From NCBI RefSeq assembly GCF_025780075.1, contig NZ_JAOXHM010000002.1, forward strand, positions 80,605-144,604: a stretch of DNA of 64,000 nucleotides. Reading direction: 5' to 3'. Below, piece after piece: positions 26,543 to 38,971 of the stretch. This DNA is from Ureaplasma sp. ES3154-GEN (GTDB lineage: Bacteria; Bacillota_I; Bacilli_A; Mycoplasmatales; Mycoplasmoidaceae). Numbering within the stretch: the stretch's first letter is position 1; each line of letters opens with the position of its first letter. Position numbers and translations under genes: made by a program. The notes under the pieces are model-generated. The model saw nothing but the letters and a program-made list of their open reading frames with translations. It searched no databases and had not been told where the DNA came from.

Positions 26543-27245
26543 AACAACTTTTATTAATGTAATTCAAACAGATTTTCCGCATATCACTAAGGAACAAATT
26601 GATTTGATTATTACTTACAAAGAATTAGTTCAGGAATACAACCAGTATTTTAATCTTACAAGATTAGATACTGAAGAAAAAATCTACCAAGAGTTTTTGT
26701 ACGACTCCTTACTGCCATATAAAAACAACACTTATATGCCTATTGATGAGCACAAAAAAATAATTGATATTGGTTCTGGATCAGGTATACCGGGTGTGTT
26801 AATTGCTATTGTTTTTAATAAATATGAAGTAAGTTTATTAGAGGCAAACAGCAAAAAATGTAGTTTTTTGGAAACAGTAAAAACAAAATTAAATTTAACT
26901 AATTTAAATATTTTAAATATGCGCGCTGAAGATATTAATAGTAAACAACGTGAAAGTTTTGATCTCGCAACTTCTCGTGCAGTTGCAGCACTGTATAAGA
27001 TTCTAGAAATTTCTGTCCCATTTGTTAAAGTTGGGGGCTACTTGATTGAACCAAAAGGTTTAAATTACACAAATGAAATCAACGAAGCTGCGTCAACTAT
27101 TGGTGTGTTAGGACTAGAGCAAGTTCATCAGATTGATTACATTTCTAATCAAAAAACAAATCATATATTGATTTATACTAAGAATAAACCGACAAACAAA
27201 AAATATCCGCGAACATGAGCCCAAATTGTGCAAAAACCATTATAA
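26535..27245 (+). CDS. rsmG: RsmG, 16S rRNA (guanine-N7) methyltransferase
   Basis: This enzyme methylates G527 (E. coli numbering) of 16S rRNA using SAM. It has 236 residues, ending TAA at 27243 after one Trp TGA. The SAM-binding motif IIDIGSGSGIPGVLIAI is clear. Next comes LLEANSKKCSFL, and later TSRAVAALYKILE with GGYLIEPKG. Its start overlaps the end of mnmG, so translation is probably coupled. A bidirectional terminator follows. Confidence 0.96.
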
Positions 27246-27284
27246 CAAATAATATAAAACAGGTTAGGGTTTAGCGATATAAAT

Positions 27285-27317
27285 AAAGTGTAACACCATT
27301 ACGATGTTACACTTTTT
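27285..27317 (+). terminator. bidirectional terminator between rsmG and the SemiSWEET genes
   Basis: An 11-bp stem AAAGTGTAACA / TGTTACACTTT around a 9-base loop, T-run on the plus strand and partial T-run on the other. It lies between converging genes. Confidence 0.85.
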
Positions 27318-27349
27318 ATTTACATATATAAAAAAAGATTAATTTAATA

Positions 27350-27934
27350 TTATTTTTGTTTTTTTAAATTAACTTTAGGTGCTAAATGAAGATCATAATA
27401 TTCTTGTTCAGTGAGCCCAAGTTTTTTCGCTTTTTTAACATTGCTTAATTTTAAAAAAGCAACCATAAAAGCAGTTATTCCTAGAAAAGAACTTCCTATA
27501 AACATTAAAATTCCTGGAATTAAAAACCCAGAAATATATGATTGGTAATTAAAAACATATTTTCATTGGTTGTTGGTTGGATCAGTAAATTTACCGACTA
27601 TAAATGTTTTTGCATTAGGAGAAACAGACATTAATCCGATGCCATAAATTGCTAATGTACTAGAAGCAATAGCAGTTAATAAAAAAAGTAAAAAACTTAA
27701 TTGTGTTGTATTTTTGTCACGCATTGTTTTTAGTGTTTGTGGAAAGGCACTTAGAGCAATGAGAATAGTTCCGATAACAGAAAAGATTGATATTGCAATA
27801 CCAATAGGTGTTGCAGATGATGAAATTTCAGAATTTATTTCTCCTTGATCATTGATTAGGTTCTTAATATTGTCATTAGTTAGATGATTATTCTGTTGTA
27901 GACGACTCTGGAGACTGTATAGATTATGATGCAT
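27350..27934 (-). CDS. SemiSWEET/PQ-loop-like membrane protein (paralogue 1)
   Basis: The protein has 194 residues with a hydrophilic N-terminal about 40 residues and then three hydrophobic segments (about 44-66, 77-100 and 133-165). The first ends in the PQ motif LSAFPQTLK (Pro65-Gln66) followed by a charged loop (RDKNTTQLS), the arrangement of bacterial SemiSWEET sugar transporters. These form dimers of three-helix bundles. The C-terminal tail is LTEQEYYDLHLAP. It closely parallels the protein at 28730-29299. Substrate is unknown. It is separated from the next paralogue by 301 bases and a terminator, so it is probably transcribed on its own. Confidence 0.7.
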
Positions 27935-28235
27935 ATATTTATCCTCTTTATTATGTTGAAATTTTATTTTTGAAGTTGTATATAAATACTACAACATTTT
28001 CAATAGTAAATTGAAGAATAATTATTATTTTTTAAAATGTATAAAGAACTTGATTCCAGCCTTGTATAACAAAAAAGATAATGCTTTTAAAATTTGACAA
28101 TTAGTGCATAAAAATTTTTCTTACGTTTTTATTGGTAAGGAATGATAATTTATTTATTTTTTTAAAACCCTAAATACATTATGTATATAAAAAAAGAAAC
28201 CATTAGGTTTCTTTGATTAAAAATTCTTTAAGATA
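27935..28235. other. intergenic spacer between SemiSWEET-like genes
   Basis: This AT-rich stretch of 301 bases contains the terminator at 28193-28214. Upstream of the 27934 start is a hairpin GTTGTA-tataaatac-TACAAC (about 27974-27994), a ribosome-binding site AAGAGGA and AT-rich candidates for a -10. No gene is visible. Confidence 0.4.
28193..28214 (-). terminator. intrinsic terminator after the two-gene SemiSWEET unit
   Basis: Stem AAAGAAACC / GGTTTCTTT with a 4-base loop and a T-run on the minus strand, 21 bases past the stop at 28236. Confidence 0.8.
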
Positions 28236-28727
28236 TTATTTAGCAGTTTTAGCGTTCATTGGGAAGTGTAGGTTGCAGTATTCTAATTCTGTCATACCTG
28301 CAGCTTTTGCTTTTTTCATATTTGTGATTTTTACTGATAACACGATGATTGTTAAGAATAATGATAGTGTTTCAGAAACAGCGACTAAAGCGAACGCACC
28401 TGGTGCTAAACTAAAACCTAATCAAGCAAAGATTGTTAAGAAAGCCAACCCTAATACTGATAAAATTCACATTCCTAAAGATAATACTTCTGTACGACGA
28501 GATTTAAGCGTAGCAACTACCCCTGGTACATAAGCGATGAAAACTAAAACAGCTCCGATAACTTGGAAGAATACAGCTCAAGGATGTACAGGGAAACCGT
28601 ATGTTTGTTCTGCATCAACCATATTTGTATAAACAATTTGGTCAGAAACAATAAAGCCCTTGTCTGTAAATGTATCAACAAGATTTTTTGAAGAATCAGT
28701 TGATTGCAATAGAGAACTAATACTCAT
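28236..28727 (-). CDS. SemiSWEET-like membrane protein with altered PQ motif (paralogue 2)
   Basis: The protein has 163 residues with three hydrophobic segments (about 50-72, 84-107 and 115-140) and Trp TGA codons. The PQ position of its neighbours reads VPGV (Pro68-Gly69). The loop SRRTEVLSLGMW and the C-terminal TELEYCNLHF still match the neighbours' pattern. It starts 2 bases after the stop of paralogue 3, so the two are translated together and could form an unequal pair. Function and substrate are not known. I consider family membership probable, not certain. Confidence 0.65.
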
Positions 28728-28729
28728 AA

Positions 28730-29299
28730 TTATTTAGCTCCTTTCAAGTTAAGTGTTGGTTTAATGTGAATTTCGTAGTATTCACTTTCTGACATTCCAG
28801 CTTTTTTAGCTTTAATTTGGTTTGCAAGTTTAACAAATGCAACCATAAATGATGTAACGGCCATAAAACCTTCACACGCAAGTAAGAAGATACCTGGTAC
28901 TAAGTAACCGGCTACATATTCTTGATAGTTATATACATATTGCATTTTACCTTCTGCTACGAAACTACCTTTGGCAAAATCAGATGATTTTGGATCTACT
29001 GTAATTAATCCAATACCATATAGAGCTAAGAAAGTTGTTGCTAAACCTGTTAAGAAAAATAGTAAGAAACTTAATCCTGCTGTGTTTCTATCTTTCATTG
29101 TTTTGATTGTTTGTGGAAATACACTTAGTGCAATAACAATTGTACCGATAACACTAAATACTGATACAGCAATACTTGCTCCACTAGCTGCTGATGAAAC
29201 ACTTGAATCTGCTGTTAAAACACGAAATCCTTTGTTTACTTCTGTCATTAATTTAGAAAAATAATCAGATATTTCAACATTATTTTGTAATAAACTCAT
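28730..29299 (-). CDS. SemiSWEET/PQ-loop-like membrane protein (paralogue 3)
   Basis: The protein has 189 residues. Its hydrophobic segments are at about 42-64, 76-99 and 128-160. The PQ motif is LSVFPQTIK (Pro62-Gln63) followed by KDRNTAGLS. The last segment is followed by a charged tail (KAKKAGMSESEYYEIH) shared with the two paralogues. No Trp TGA occurs in it. It is the first gene of a two-gene unit with paralogue 2. Bacterial SemiSWEETs move sugars down a gradient; in a mycoplasma they could feed glycolysis without the PTS. This role is inferred. Confidence 0.7.
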   Translation of the reverse strand: MSLLQNNVEISDYFSKLMTEVNKGFRVLTADSSVSSAASGASIAVSVFSVIGTIVIALSVFPQTIKTMKDRNTAGLSFLLFFLTGLATTFLALYGIGLITVDPKSSDFAKGSFVAEGKMQYVYNYQEYVAGYLVPGIFLLACEGFMAVTSFMVAFVKLANQIKAKKAGMSESEYYEIHIKPTLNLKGAK

Positions 29300-29398
29300 A
29301 ATTTATAATAACTTCTTTCATTATTTTATATTTATGCATATTTATATTACAACAAAATTATTTGCTCCACACATTTTTTAAGGTTTTTTACACAAATT

Positions 29399-29965
29399 TT
29401 ATAATTTAGTAGAATTTTTCGGATTATTACCATGCAAATCATTTAGAAATTCTTCTACTAATCGAACATTCGCACCCTTGCGAATATATTGCCAACGATC
29501 AATATCAATAATGGTTGAAGGCAATGTAGTTTTTGCTTGTCCTTGAATATACAAAATATTACTATTTGCTCCGAATTTAAAAATTGCTTCTTGCTCGTTT
29601 AAAACTGGTGCTTCCCCTGAAAGGTTAGCACTGCTGCAATATAAAGGTCCATGTTTTTGAATTAATTTTAAAATTGGTAGACTATTGGGCATTCGGTAAG
29701 CAATATTATTTTTTATTACAGTAATTTGACCAGGCCAAATGATATCTAAAAATTGTTTTTGAGCAATGGTTAGATCACCTAAAAGATCATAATTTGCTAC
29801 AAAGCGGACAATCGGCTTATCAGCTGGTCGCTTTTTAATGTGGTAAATTAATTTATCGTTTTTTGCAAGGATTCCCATGATTGTATCAGTAGGGAGAATG
29901 ATGCACTTATTATCATTCAGTGCGTCAGAAATGATATTAAGATCGTTAAAATTATGAATTTTCAT
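29399..29965 (-). CDS. tsaC: TsaC/Sua5 (YrdC) threonylcarbamoyl-AMP synthase
   Basis: This enzyme makes threonylcarbamoyl-AMP for the t6A modification of ANN-decoding tRNAs. The protein has 188 residues, the short TsaC type. It has PTDTIMGI near the N-terminus, KRPADKPI (KR motif) and SSANLSGE (S-N motif). Its start lies within the last 14 bases of prmC, so it is translated with prfA-prmC. The weakly conserved C-terminal end (RKGANVRLVEEFL) is usual. Confidence 0.9.
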   Translation of the reverse strand: MKIHNFNDLNIISDALNDNKCIILPTDTIMGILAKNDKLIYHIKKRPADKPIVRFVANYDLLGDLTIAQKQFLDIIWPGQITVIKNNIAYRMPNSLPILKLIQKHGPLYCSSANLSGEAPVLNEQEAIFKFGANSNILYIQGQAKTTLPSTIIDIDRWQYIRKGANVRLVEEFLNDLHGNNPKNSTKL

Positions 29966-30821
29966 GATTTTTGTCTCGTTCTTTGATCATTAAGATTCGA
30001 TCTAAACCTTGATAATCTTTTTTGAATATATAATTAGTTATACCTAAGTTTTTTAGTAATTGAACTAATGGTTCACGTTGATCATATCCAATTTCAAAAA
30101 AAAGTATACATTTTTGATGATTTTTTACTCATCAATTAATGATGTTACTATAAAAACTGATACCCAGTGGATGATCCGGATCAACAAGAGCATTGTACGG
30201 GTCGTTTTGTAAGACACTTGTATCCAACAAAAAACTCGTTTTGATATATGGAGGATTGCAAATAATTAGGTCAAATTTTTTTGTTGTACTTTGCAGAAAA
30301 TCTTGGTAATCCATATGGACGGTTGTAGTTTTTAAATTATACTTATTCGCATTTTTCTGAGTATTAATAATTGCTTTGTTGTTAATATCAACTGATGTTA
30401 AATTGATATTTGGATAATGGCTAACAATACTTAACCCTAAAACACCTGTCCCACAACAAAGATCTAAAACTTCGTTTACACTTGTTTGTTGAATAATGTA
30501 ATTATTAACCATTTCTACCAATAGTTCACTAGTATTACGAAACATAAAAACATCATCATCAACTATCCAAGAACGGTCGTAAAAATAACCTTCTCTTAAC
30601 AAACGCGCCAACGGAATTTTGTTGTTAATAAATTGATTTCAAATATTTATTAACGACTCTTTAATAGCATTAGGTATATTCTTACTAAAATAAGGATATA
30701 AATCCGTTAAATTAGCGATTTGCGGATAAAAGTGGTTAATAAGACTAAAAATATTAGTGTGTTCTAAATGGTGAACTAAACAATCTTGATATGCGATTTG
30801 GTAAAAACGTTGAAAAGTCAT
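29952..30821 (-). CDS. prmC: PrmC, release factor glutamine methyltransferase
   Basis: PrmC methylates the Gln of the GGQ motif of release factor 1. The protein has 289 residues with Trp TGA codons. The SAM motif is VLDLCCGTGVLGLS and the catalytic motif is IICNPPYI. Its ATG follows the prfA stop directly (TAA-ATG), placing enzyme and substrate in one operon. The end overlaps tsaC by 14 bases. Confidence 0.95.
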
Positions 30822-31901
30822 TTATATTTCGAGATTAGTCATTAAATTAGTTTGTTCATCAGCGATTAAAGGATCGATGATATCATCAAGTGTTCCGAGC
30901 ATCACATACTCAAGTTTGTTTAAAGTTAAATTGATACGGTGATCAGTAATTCGGTTTTGTGGATAATTGTAGGTACGAATTTTTTCAGAACGATCACCTG
31001 TTCCCACCTGGTTCTTTCGCAAGTTAGAAAACTCTTCGTTTTGTTTTCGTTGTTCTTCTTCTCAGAGTTTAGAACGCAACATTTTCATTGCAGTTTCGCG
31101 GTTTTCGATTTGTGATTTACCCTCCTGGCAAGCGGCAACAATTCCAGTTGGGATATGGGTAATTCGCACAGCTGATTCAGTTCGGTTAACGTGTTGCCCA
31201 CCTGCTCCACTGGCACGGTAAGTATCAATCCGCAGATCAGATGGGTTAATTGTTACATCAACTTCATCTTGCTCTGGCAACACTGCAACTGTAATTGTCG
31301 ATGTATGAACACGTCCTTTTGATTCTGTCGCTGGGACACGTTGCACTCTGTGGACTCCGGATTCAAATTTCATTCGTGAATACACTTCATCCCCTGAAAT
31401 CATGAAGGAAATAAAATTAAAGCCAACTGAAGATGGAGTCATTTCGATGATCTTCATCTTTCAGTTTTTGGATTCAACATACGCTCGATAGGTATCAAAT
31501 AGGTTGCCAACAAAAATTGATGATTCATCACCCCCAGCAGCTGGGCGCATTTCGACAATTACGTTCTTGTCATCATTCGGATCGCTAGGCAATAAAAGAA
31601 TCTTTAATTTTTCTTCTAATAGAGGAACAGCATCTTTTGCTTCATGTAATGTCATTTGTGCTAGTTCAAGCATTTCTTCATCTTTTTCGGTTTTAATAAT
31701 TTCTTCTGCATAAATACCGTTGTTAATTGCCTGATCATAATCTTTAAAAACATCCGCAACTTTATTTGTTTTCTTTAATTGAATATTAATGTCTTTTATT
31801 CTTTTAAAATCATTTGAAATAGTTTCTAGTTCTTTTTTTAACTCTTCGTTTTTAATAACAACTTTTTTAATTGCTTCAAATAGTTTTTTGTTATATTCCA
31901 T
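30822..31901 (-). CDS. prfA: peptide chain release factor 1
   Basis: RF1 terminates at UAA and UAG. The protein has 359 residues. The codon-recognition motif is PAT (residues 190-192, in [10 protein letters not shown]) and the catalytic motif is [12 protein letters not shown] (GGQ 234-236). RF2, which reads UGA, is expected to be absent because UGA codes for Trp here; RF1 would be the only release factor. It is the first gene of prfA-prmC-tsaC, preceded by AAGGAGTATG. Confidence 0.97.
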
Positions 31902-31945
31902 AACATACTCCTTATTTATTTAGTTAATGTGATAATAAAGATAAA

Positions 31946-31975
31946 AAATAAATAACAGATGCCTGTTATTTATTT
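31946..31975 (-). terminator. intrinsic terminator after rpmE
   Basis: A 13-bp perfect stem AAATAAATAACAG / CTGTTATTTATTT around ATGC, with T-run on the minus strand (TTTTTTATC). It ends the rpmE transcript before prfA. Confidence 0.8.
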
Positions 31976-32030
31976 AACAATACTTTTATGTAAATAATCC
32001 AAGCATTCAAATTCTTTGGAATGCGTAGGG

Positions 32031-32333
32031 TTAGTTGTTTCCTAAAGCATCAAAACCACTAGTTGGACGTGCTTTTGTTTTTTTCACGCTAGGTTTTTTA
32101 ACAGGTTTGTTTTGTAAATTTTCTTTAGCTGTTTGGAATTTAGAACTTAATTTTTCAGCTCGACCACGTAAAGCGGTTGTTGCGTTTTGTTTTCCAATGT
32201 AGAATGAGTGGCAATTTGAACAAACTTCAACAGCCATTTCTGTGTTTTTAAAAGTTGTTAAAATGGGGTAATCTTTTTGGCAAGTTACACATTTAAAAAC
32301 AGTTTCATTTAAATCTAAGTGAATGTTTTTCAT
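32031..32333 (-). CDS. rpmE: 50S ribosomal protein L31 (bL31), zinc-binding type
   Basis: The protein has 100 residues. Two Cys pairs (CVTC and CSNC followed by HSFYIGKQ) make this the zinc-containing C+ form. A basic C-terminal tail of about 30 residues (VKKPSVKKTKARPTSG) extends beyond the usual 65-75 residues. AAGGAAG lies before the ATG. It sits between dnaA and prfA; the neighbourhood rpmE-prfA-prmC is known from other pneumoniae-group mycoplasmas. Confidence 0.93.
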   Translation of the reverse strand: MKNIHLDLNETVFKCVTCQKDYPILTTFKNTEMAVEVCSNCHSFYIGKQNATTALRGRAEKLSSKFQTAKENLQNKPVKKPSVKKTKARPTSGFDALGNN

Positions 32334-32679
32334 TTAATATACTTCCTTATAATATTATTTTTTATCAATTATTAATTTGCATCATACGCTTGAAACTTTA
32401 ATACAATACTCTTAATTATATAATAAGTATTAAAAATTGACAATAGAAATTTTTCCATAGTTTACATTATTATAAAAAACAATTGGAAATTTAATTTAAT
32501 ATTTTAAAAAATGTTAATAAGCCTAATTTTTCTAATGCATTATGAAAATTTTAGTATTTCATTGCTGAAATAACTTTTTTAGTTAAACTTAAAAATACTC
32601 ATATGTTTATGATTCACTTTTACAGATTTATATATGATTAAAAGATAAATTCAAATGAGTATAACTTTGAAAAATAAGC
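32334..32679. other. AT-rich spacer downstream of dnaA
   Basis: These 346 bases, extremely AT-rich, have no credible gene on either strand; the plus-strand frame at 32655-32861 is antisense to dnaA. One near-match to a DnaA box (TTTTCCATA, about 32453-32461, one mismatch) is present. It could be a DNA-unwinding or origin element because of its place next to dnaA, but no box cluster is seen. Confidence 0.35.
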
Positions 32680-34077
32680 TTAATTATTTTGTACAACCTT
32701 TTCGATCATTACTTTTAATTGTTGGGCAAAAATTTCATCCTCATCAATTTTTTTGGCAATTTTATCAAATGCATAGGTCACTGTGGAATGTGACTTCATA
32801 TTTAATAGACTGGCAATTTCAGTATATGTCATATTTAATGAGTGACGCAAAACATAAATAATAATTGAGCGAATTCACACAACTTCTTGTTTGCGGGAAT
32901 CTGATAAGATTAATGATTCGTTCATATTGTGGTAATGGGCAATTTTGCTTATAACCTTAGCAGGATCAATTTTGTTATCAATCATTTCTAAACCAATTCC
33001 ATATTCAATAGATTTTTCTTGAATAAAAGGAAGTTCAATATAACTGACTTTTTTTTCTCCACTCAAAGCCCAATAACCAATTTGTTTTAAGAACCCAATC
33101 AATTGTCGAATATCTTTATGAAAATGATTAGCGATGTAGTTAATAGCATCACTTGCGATGGTAAAATGTTTGTTGATCAATAACCAGTTATTGATAATTT
33201 CAGTTGCATCACTAACACTTGGGACACTTAACTTAACTTGCAATCCCGAAGCAAGACGCGAAAGTAGACGCGTTTCGAAAGCAACCAACTCACTAGTTTT
33301 TTTATCTGCAGTAATAATAATTTTGCCACCATTATTTTTAATAGTGTTAAAAATGTTAAAAAACATTTCTAATGCTTTGGTTTTATCACTTAAATTTTGA
33401 ATATCATCAATTATTAATAGATCACTACTTTCGATTTCGTTTTTCAATTGCTCAACAACGTGAACACCCTTAAAAGCGGCGGCACTAAAACGTCGGAAGT
33501 ATTCTGAAGCTTCAATGTAATAAATTCGCTTAGTAGGATCTTTTTTATGGTACTCATTCGCCGCGGCAGCTGCGAGGTGCGTTTTTCCGATTCCTACTTT
33601 TCCAAAAATAAAAATTGGGTTAACATAAGAGTAAATATTGTAATCATCATCAAGCAATTGGTGGATTGCATTAATTGCTGATAAGTTGTATGTTGTTTTA
33701 ACTAACCGAGCAAAAGTTAATTCTTTTAACTCTTTTTTGAAATTAATAATTTCATTGGCATTTGCCTTTTGTAAATCCATTATTAATTGATTTCTGGCAC
33801 TTAAAATTTTAATTTCTTCATCTGTTAAAAATAAAACTTCATGAATTTCTTGGTTAAAATATTCAAATTCTTTAATAAGTGCTGTTTTTAAAACATCAAA
33901 ATAAGTTGTCGAAGCAATTAGTTGTGAATGTTGATCATTGACATTAATTTGTAAAATATGATTGTCAAAAGCAAAAACTTTTGCTTTAATTAAATTGTTG
34001 ACTAATCGAGGGTCTATTTTGTTAAAAGGAATCGACTGAATTGCTTTCAGATATTTATTTTGGATTTCATTTAACAT
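32680..34077 (-). CDS. dnaA: chromosomal replication initiator DnaA
   Basis: DnaA binds DnaA boxes at oriC and opens the duplex. The protein has 465 residues. The N-terminal domain is divergent. The AAA+ core begins near residue 150, with Walker A FGKVGIGKTHLAA and Walker B LLIIDDIQNL. The DNA-binding domain carries the signature SHSTVTYAFDKIAKKI near the C-terminus. It includes a Trp TGA at 32875. AAAGGAG precedes the ATG. It is transcribed divergently from rpmH, as in many bacteria, but dnaN is not next to it: the downstream neighbour is rpmE. Confidence 0.96.
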
Positions 34078-34219
34078 ATAATCTCCTTTGATGAAAAACA
34101 GACAAATACAATGTTATAAAGCAAAGATTTTACAACACAAACACATATATATTAATATATATTGATTAAAAGGTGTTATAATTTTTTAATATGTTTTTTA
34201 ATTTGAAGGTGGTGTACAT
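34078..34219. promoter_or_regulatory. divergent dnaA-rpmH promoter region
   Basis: The 142 bases hold an extended -10 (TGTTATAAT, 34174-34182) for rpmH, and TATAAC/TAAAAT-like candidates on the minus strand for dnaA. No consensus DnaA box is seen, so auto-regulation through such boxes is not supported here. Confidence 0.5.
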
Positions 34220-34366
34220 ATGAAAAGAACTTTCCAACCAAATAACCGTAAACGTGCTAAAACTCATGGTTTCCGTGCTCGTATGCAGACAAAAGATGGT
34301 CGTAACGTTTTAGCTCGTCGACGTCTAAAAGGAAGACATAGTTTAACTGTTTCATCTGAAAGATAA
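34220..34366 (+). CDS. rpmH: 50S ribosomal protein L34 (bL34)
   Basis: The protein has 48 residues: [18 protein letters not shown] with [14 protein letters not shown] at the end, a textbook bL34. GAAGGTGG lies before the ATG. It is the first gene of a long operon and is followed after 8 bases by rnpA. Confidence 0.97.
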   Translation: MKRTFQPNNRKRAKTHGFRARMQTKDGRNVLARRRLKGRHSLTVSSER

Positions 34367-34374
34367 AACACAGT

Positions 34375-34761
34375 ATGGCTAAGTTTTTTAGTCTTAAAAA
34401 AAATTTACAAATTCTCAAAATTATTAAAAAACACCAGAAAATTTCAACAAATATTATGTCGTTTTATTATTTGTTCACAAACGACAGCAAAACCCATATC
34501 GCAATTTCTGTTTCTAAAAAACATTTTAAATTAGCAACAACACGCAACCGTATTAAACGTTTAATTAAAGCATATTTTTTAAATTTAAATATTAAGTTGG
34601 GTTATTGTAACTTGGTAATTATTGTTAATCCATCTTTTATGGATGGAGTTTTTAATGTTAATCAGTTAATTGTTGAAAAAGCAGTTTTAAAAATAATAAA
34701 GATCAGAAAGGACAAGAGATGGGAACAAAGATTGATAAAAAAGCAGTCGTCAACCGTTTAA
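34375..34761 (+). CDS. rnpA: ribonuclease P protein component
   Basis: This protein binds the RNase P RNA and aids tRNA 5' maturation. It has 128 residues. The basic motif TTRNRIKRLIKAY is the RNR signature, preceded by ISVSKKHFKLA. Its last 43 bases overlap the start of yidC, an unusually long overlap but typical for the rnpA-yidC junction. No strong ribosome-binding site precedes it, which suggests coupling to rpmH. Confidence 0.95.
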   Translation: MAKFFSLKKNLQILKIIKKHQKISTNIMSFYYLFTNDSKTHIAISVSKKHFKLATTRNRIKRLIKAYFLNLNIKLGYCNLVIIVNPSFMDGVFNVNQLIVEKAVLKIIKIRKDKRWEQRLIKKQSSTV

Positions 34762-35873
34762 GTTATGCTGTAGAAAACTTTTCCGGCGCGCAAACTGCAA
34801 CATCGCATCTCAAAGCAAAGAAAAAGAAAATTACTAGTTTATTAGTAAAAATCTTTAAAGCTATTATTTATGCTTTCTTTTTAGGTATCGGATTGTACGG
34901 GTGTTTTCAAAACATGGCCAACCACTGAACAGTACAATCACTTGTTGTTGGAAATGGTTTAGAATTAGGTTTTAATCCAGATCCAACAAGTGCTTCTGGA
35001 GATATTCGCTTTGATCTTATCTATAACGGGTCAGGACCATTTTATGCCTATGATGGTTTTACATGAGCATATGGACCATTCTATGCATTGTTTGTTTGAC
35101 CAATTGGTCAAATTTTATTGCATTTTTTATATGCAACTCGTGATTGACCAGTTGGACTAAATGTTATTTTAGGTTTAATTATTGTCTTGTTTATTATTCG
35201 TTTAATTACAGTTGCAATTACTGCACGCGCAACGTTCCAAGCAGAAAAAATGAGTGAAATCCAAGGGAAGATTGCCGAGATTAATGCCAAGTATAAAGAT
35301 GCTAAAGATATGCAATCACGTCAAAAGAAGCAAATTGAAACACGAGAAATTTATCGTAAACACGGAATTAAACCACTTGCGCCTTTTGAAAGTATGATTA
35401 TTACTTTACCAATTTTCTTAATTATCTACCGGGTTGTTACAATTTTAAGATATTTAAAATTTGTTAGTTTATTTGGAATTTGACAATTAACAGAAACGCC
35501 AATTTCCCAAATGTTCTCAAATTTTACAAATGGTGGTTGACATTATTTATTCTTCTTATTGTTAGTTATCCCTGCACAAATTGTTTCTCAAAAAACTCCA
35601 CAATGACTTGCAAAAAAACGGGGTCGTGGAGCATCAGTTGTTGGAGCAAAAAACCAACAACAATTAAAACGTTCACGTATGACACAAAATATTATTATGA
35701 TTGTGTTAGCAGTTGTAGTTGCTATTTCATCAACAGGGGTTGGATTGTATTGATTCTTTAATGCAATCTTCACTATTGTTCAATCTGTTATTATTCATAA
35801 AATTATTATGAAGCGTCGAGCAACAAGTGCGACACGTATAGATTCAAAATTAGCAAAATTGGGTATTAGTTAA
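34719..35873 (+). CDS. yidC: YidC/Oxa1 membrane protein insertase
   Basis: YidC inserts proteins into the cell membrane, with or without Sec. The protein has 384 residues with many Trp TGA codons. A hydrophobic segment ends in LYGC (Cys62), which may serve as a lipobox. Four or five further membrane segments follow. Two typical regions are the cytoplasmic hairpin ([15 protein letters not shown]...[15 protein letters not shown]) and the last helices ([16 protein letters not shown]). AAAGGACAAGAG precedes the ATG inside rnpA. The stop overlaps the ksgA ATG (TAATG). Confidence 0.95.
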
Positions 35874-36710
35874 TGACAGAAAAAGATATTAAACACAAAT
35901 TACACAAAGAAAGTTTTGTTCCATCCAAAAAAATGGGGCAAAACTTCTTGCTGTCTAATCAGATAAAAAAACGGATAGTAGATGAAGCTGATGTTGGTCC
36001 TGATGATCTTGTAATTGAAATTGGTCCTGGACTAGGAGCTATCACTGATATTCTTGTTCAACGCGCAAAATTTGTACAGGCTATTGAACTTGACAAACGA
36101 TTATATGCACATTTAATTGAGCGAATTAAGGTTATAAATTTTAATGTTATTAATCAAGATGTTTTGAAACTAGATCTGGACCAATTAATTTTAGATTTAT
36201 TGGCGAAACAATCATACAAGAATATTAAAGTGGTCGCAAATTTACCTTACTCAATTTCATCAAAAATTATTGAGAAACTGATTAAATGTCAGTTTATACA
36301 AAAAAGTTTTATTATGGTGCAAAAAGAAATGGCTGATCGAATTACTGCTCGTGTAAATAGCAAAGACTACAATGCATTTAGTGTGTTTGTACAAATGTTT
36401 GCAGAATCAACTACACTTTTTGATGTACCGCCTCAAAATTTTTATCCGGCACCCCAGGTGATGAGTTCGGTGGTATTGTTAGAAAATACACCAGCTGTAT
36501 GCAACGACCCGCACACAATGCTTAAATTTTTGCGCTTATCGTTCTTAAATCGCCGTAAAAAATTAGTTAATAATCTATGTACTGTTTATCCAAAAAGCAG
36601 AGTATTAGATGCTTTAAACGAGTTGAAATTAAATGAGAATATCCGCGCTCAAAATTTAACACAAACAAACTTTATTAACTTGTTTAAAATATTAATTGGG
36701 GGGACGAATA

Positions 36711-36724
<14 letters not shown>
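35873..36724 (+). CDS. rsmA: RsmA/KsgA, 16S rRNA dimethyladenosine transferase
   Basis: RsmA dimethylates two adjacent adenines near the 3' end of 16S rRNA. The protein has 283 residues. Motif I is VIEIGPGLGAITDIL, preceded by KKMGQNFL. The catalytic motif is VVANLPYSISSKI. It is joined to yidC by a TAATG overlap and to ispE by a 14-base overlap. Confidence 0.97.
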
Positions 36725-38970
<2,246 letters not shown>

Positions 38971-38971
38971 T

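Noticed and set aside
28213..29264. Plus-strand open frames (28213-28533 and 28971-29264)
   Set aside because: Antisense to the SemiSWEET-like genes, which have membrane segments, start sites and paralogy.
32655..32861. Plus-strand open frame of 68 codons
   Set aside because: Antisense to the conserved C-terminus of dnaA.
36696..36710. TTG start for ispE
   Set aside because: ATG 36711 has a good upstream GGGGGA and gives the conserved N-terminus.
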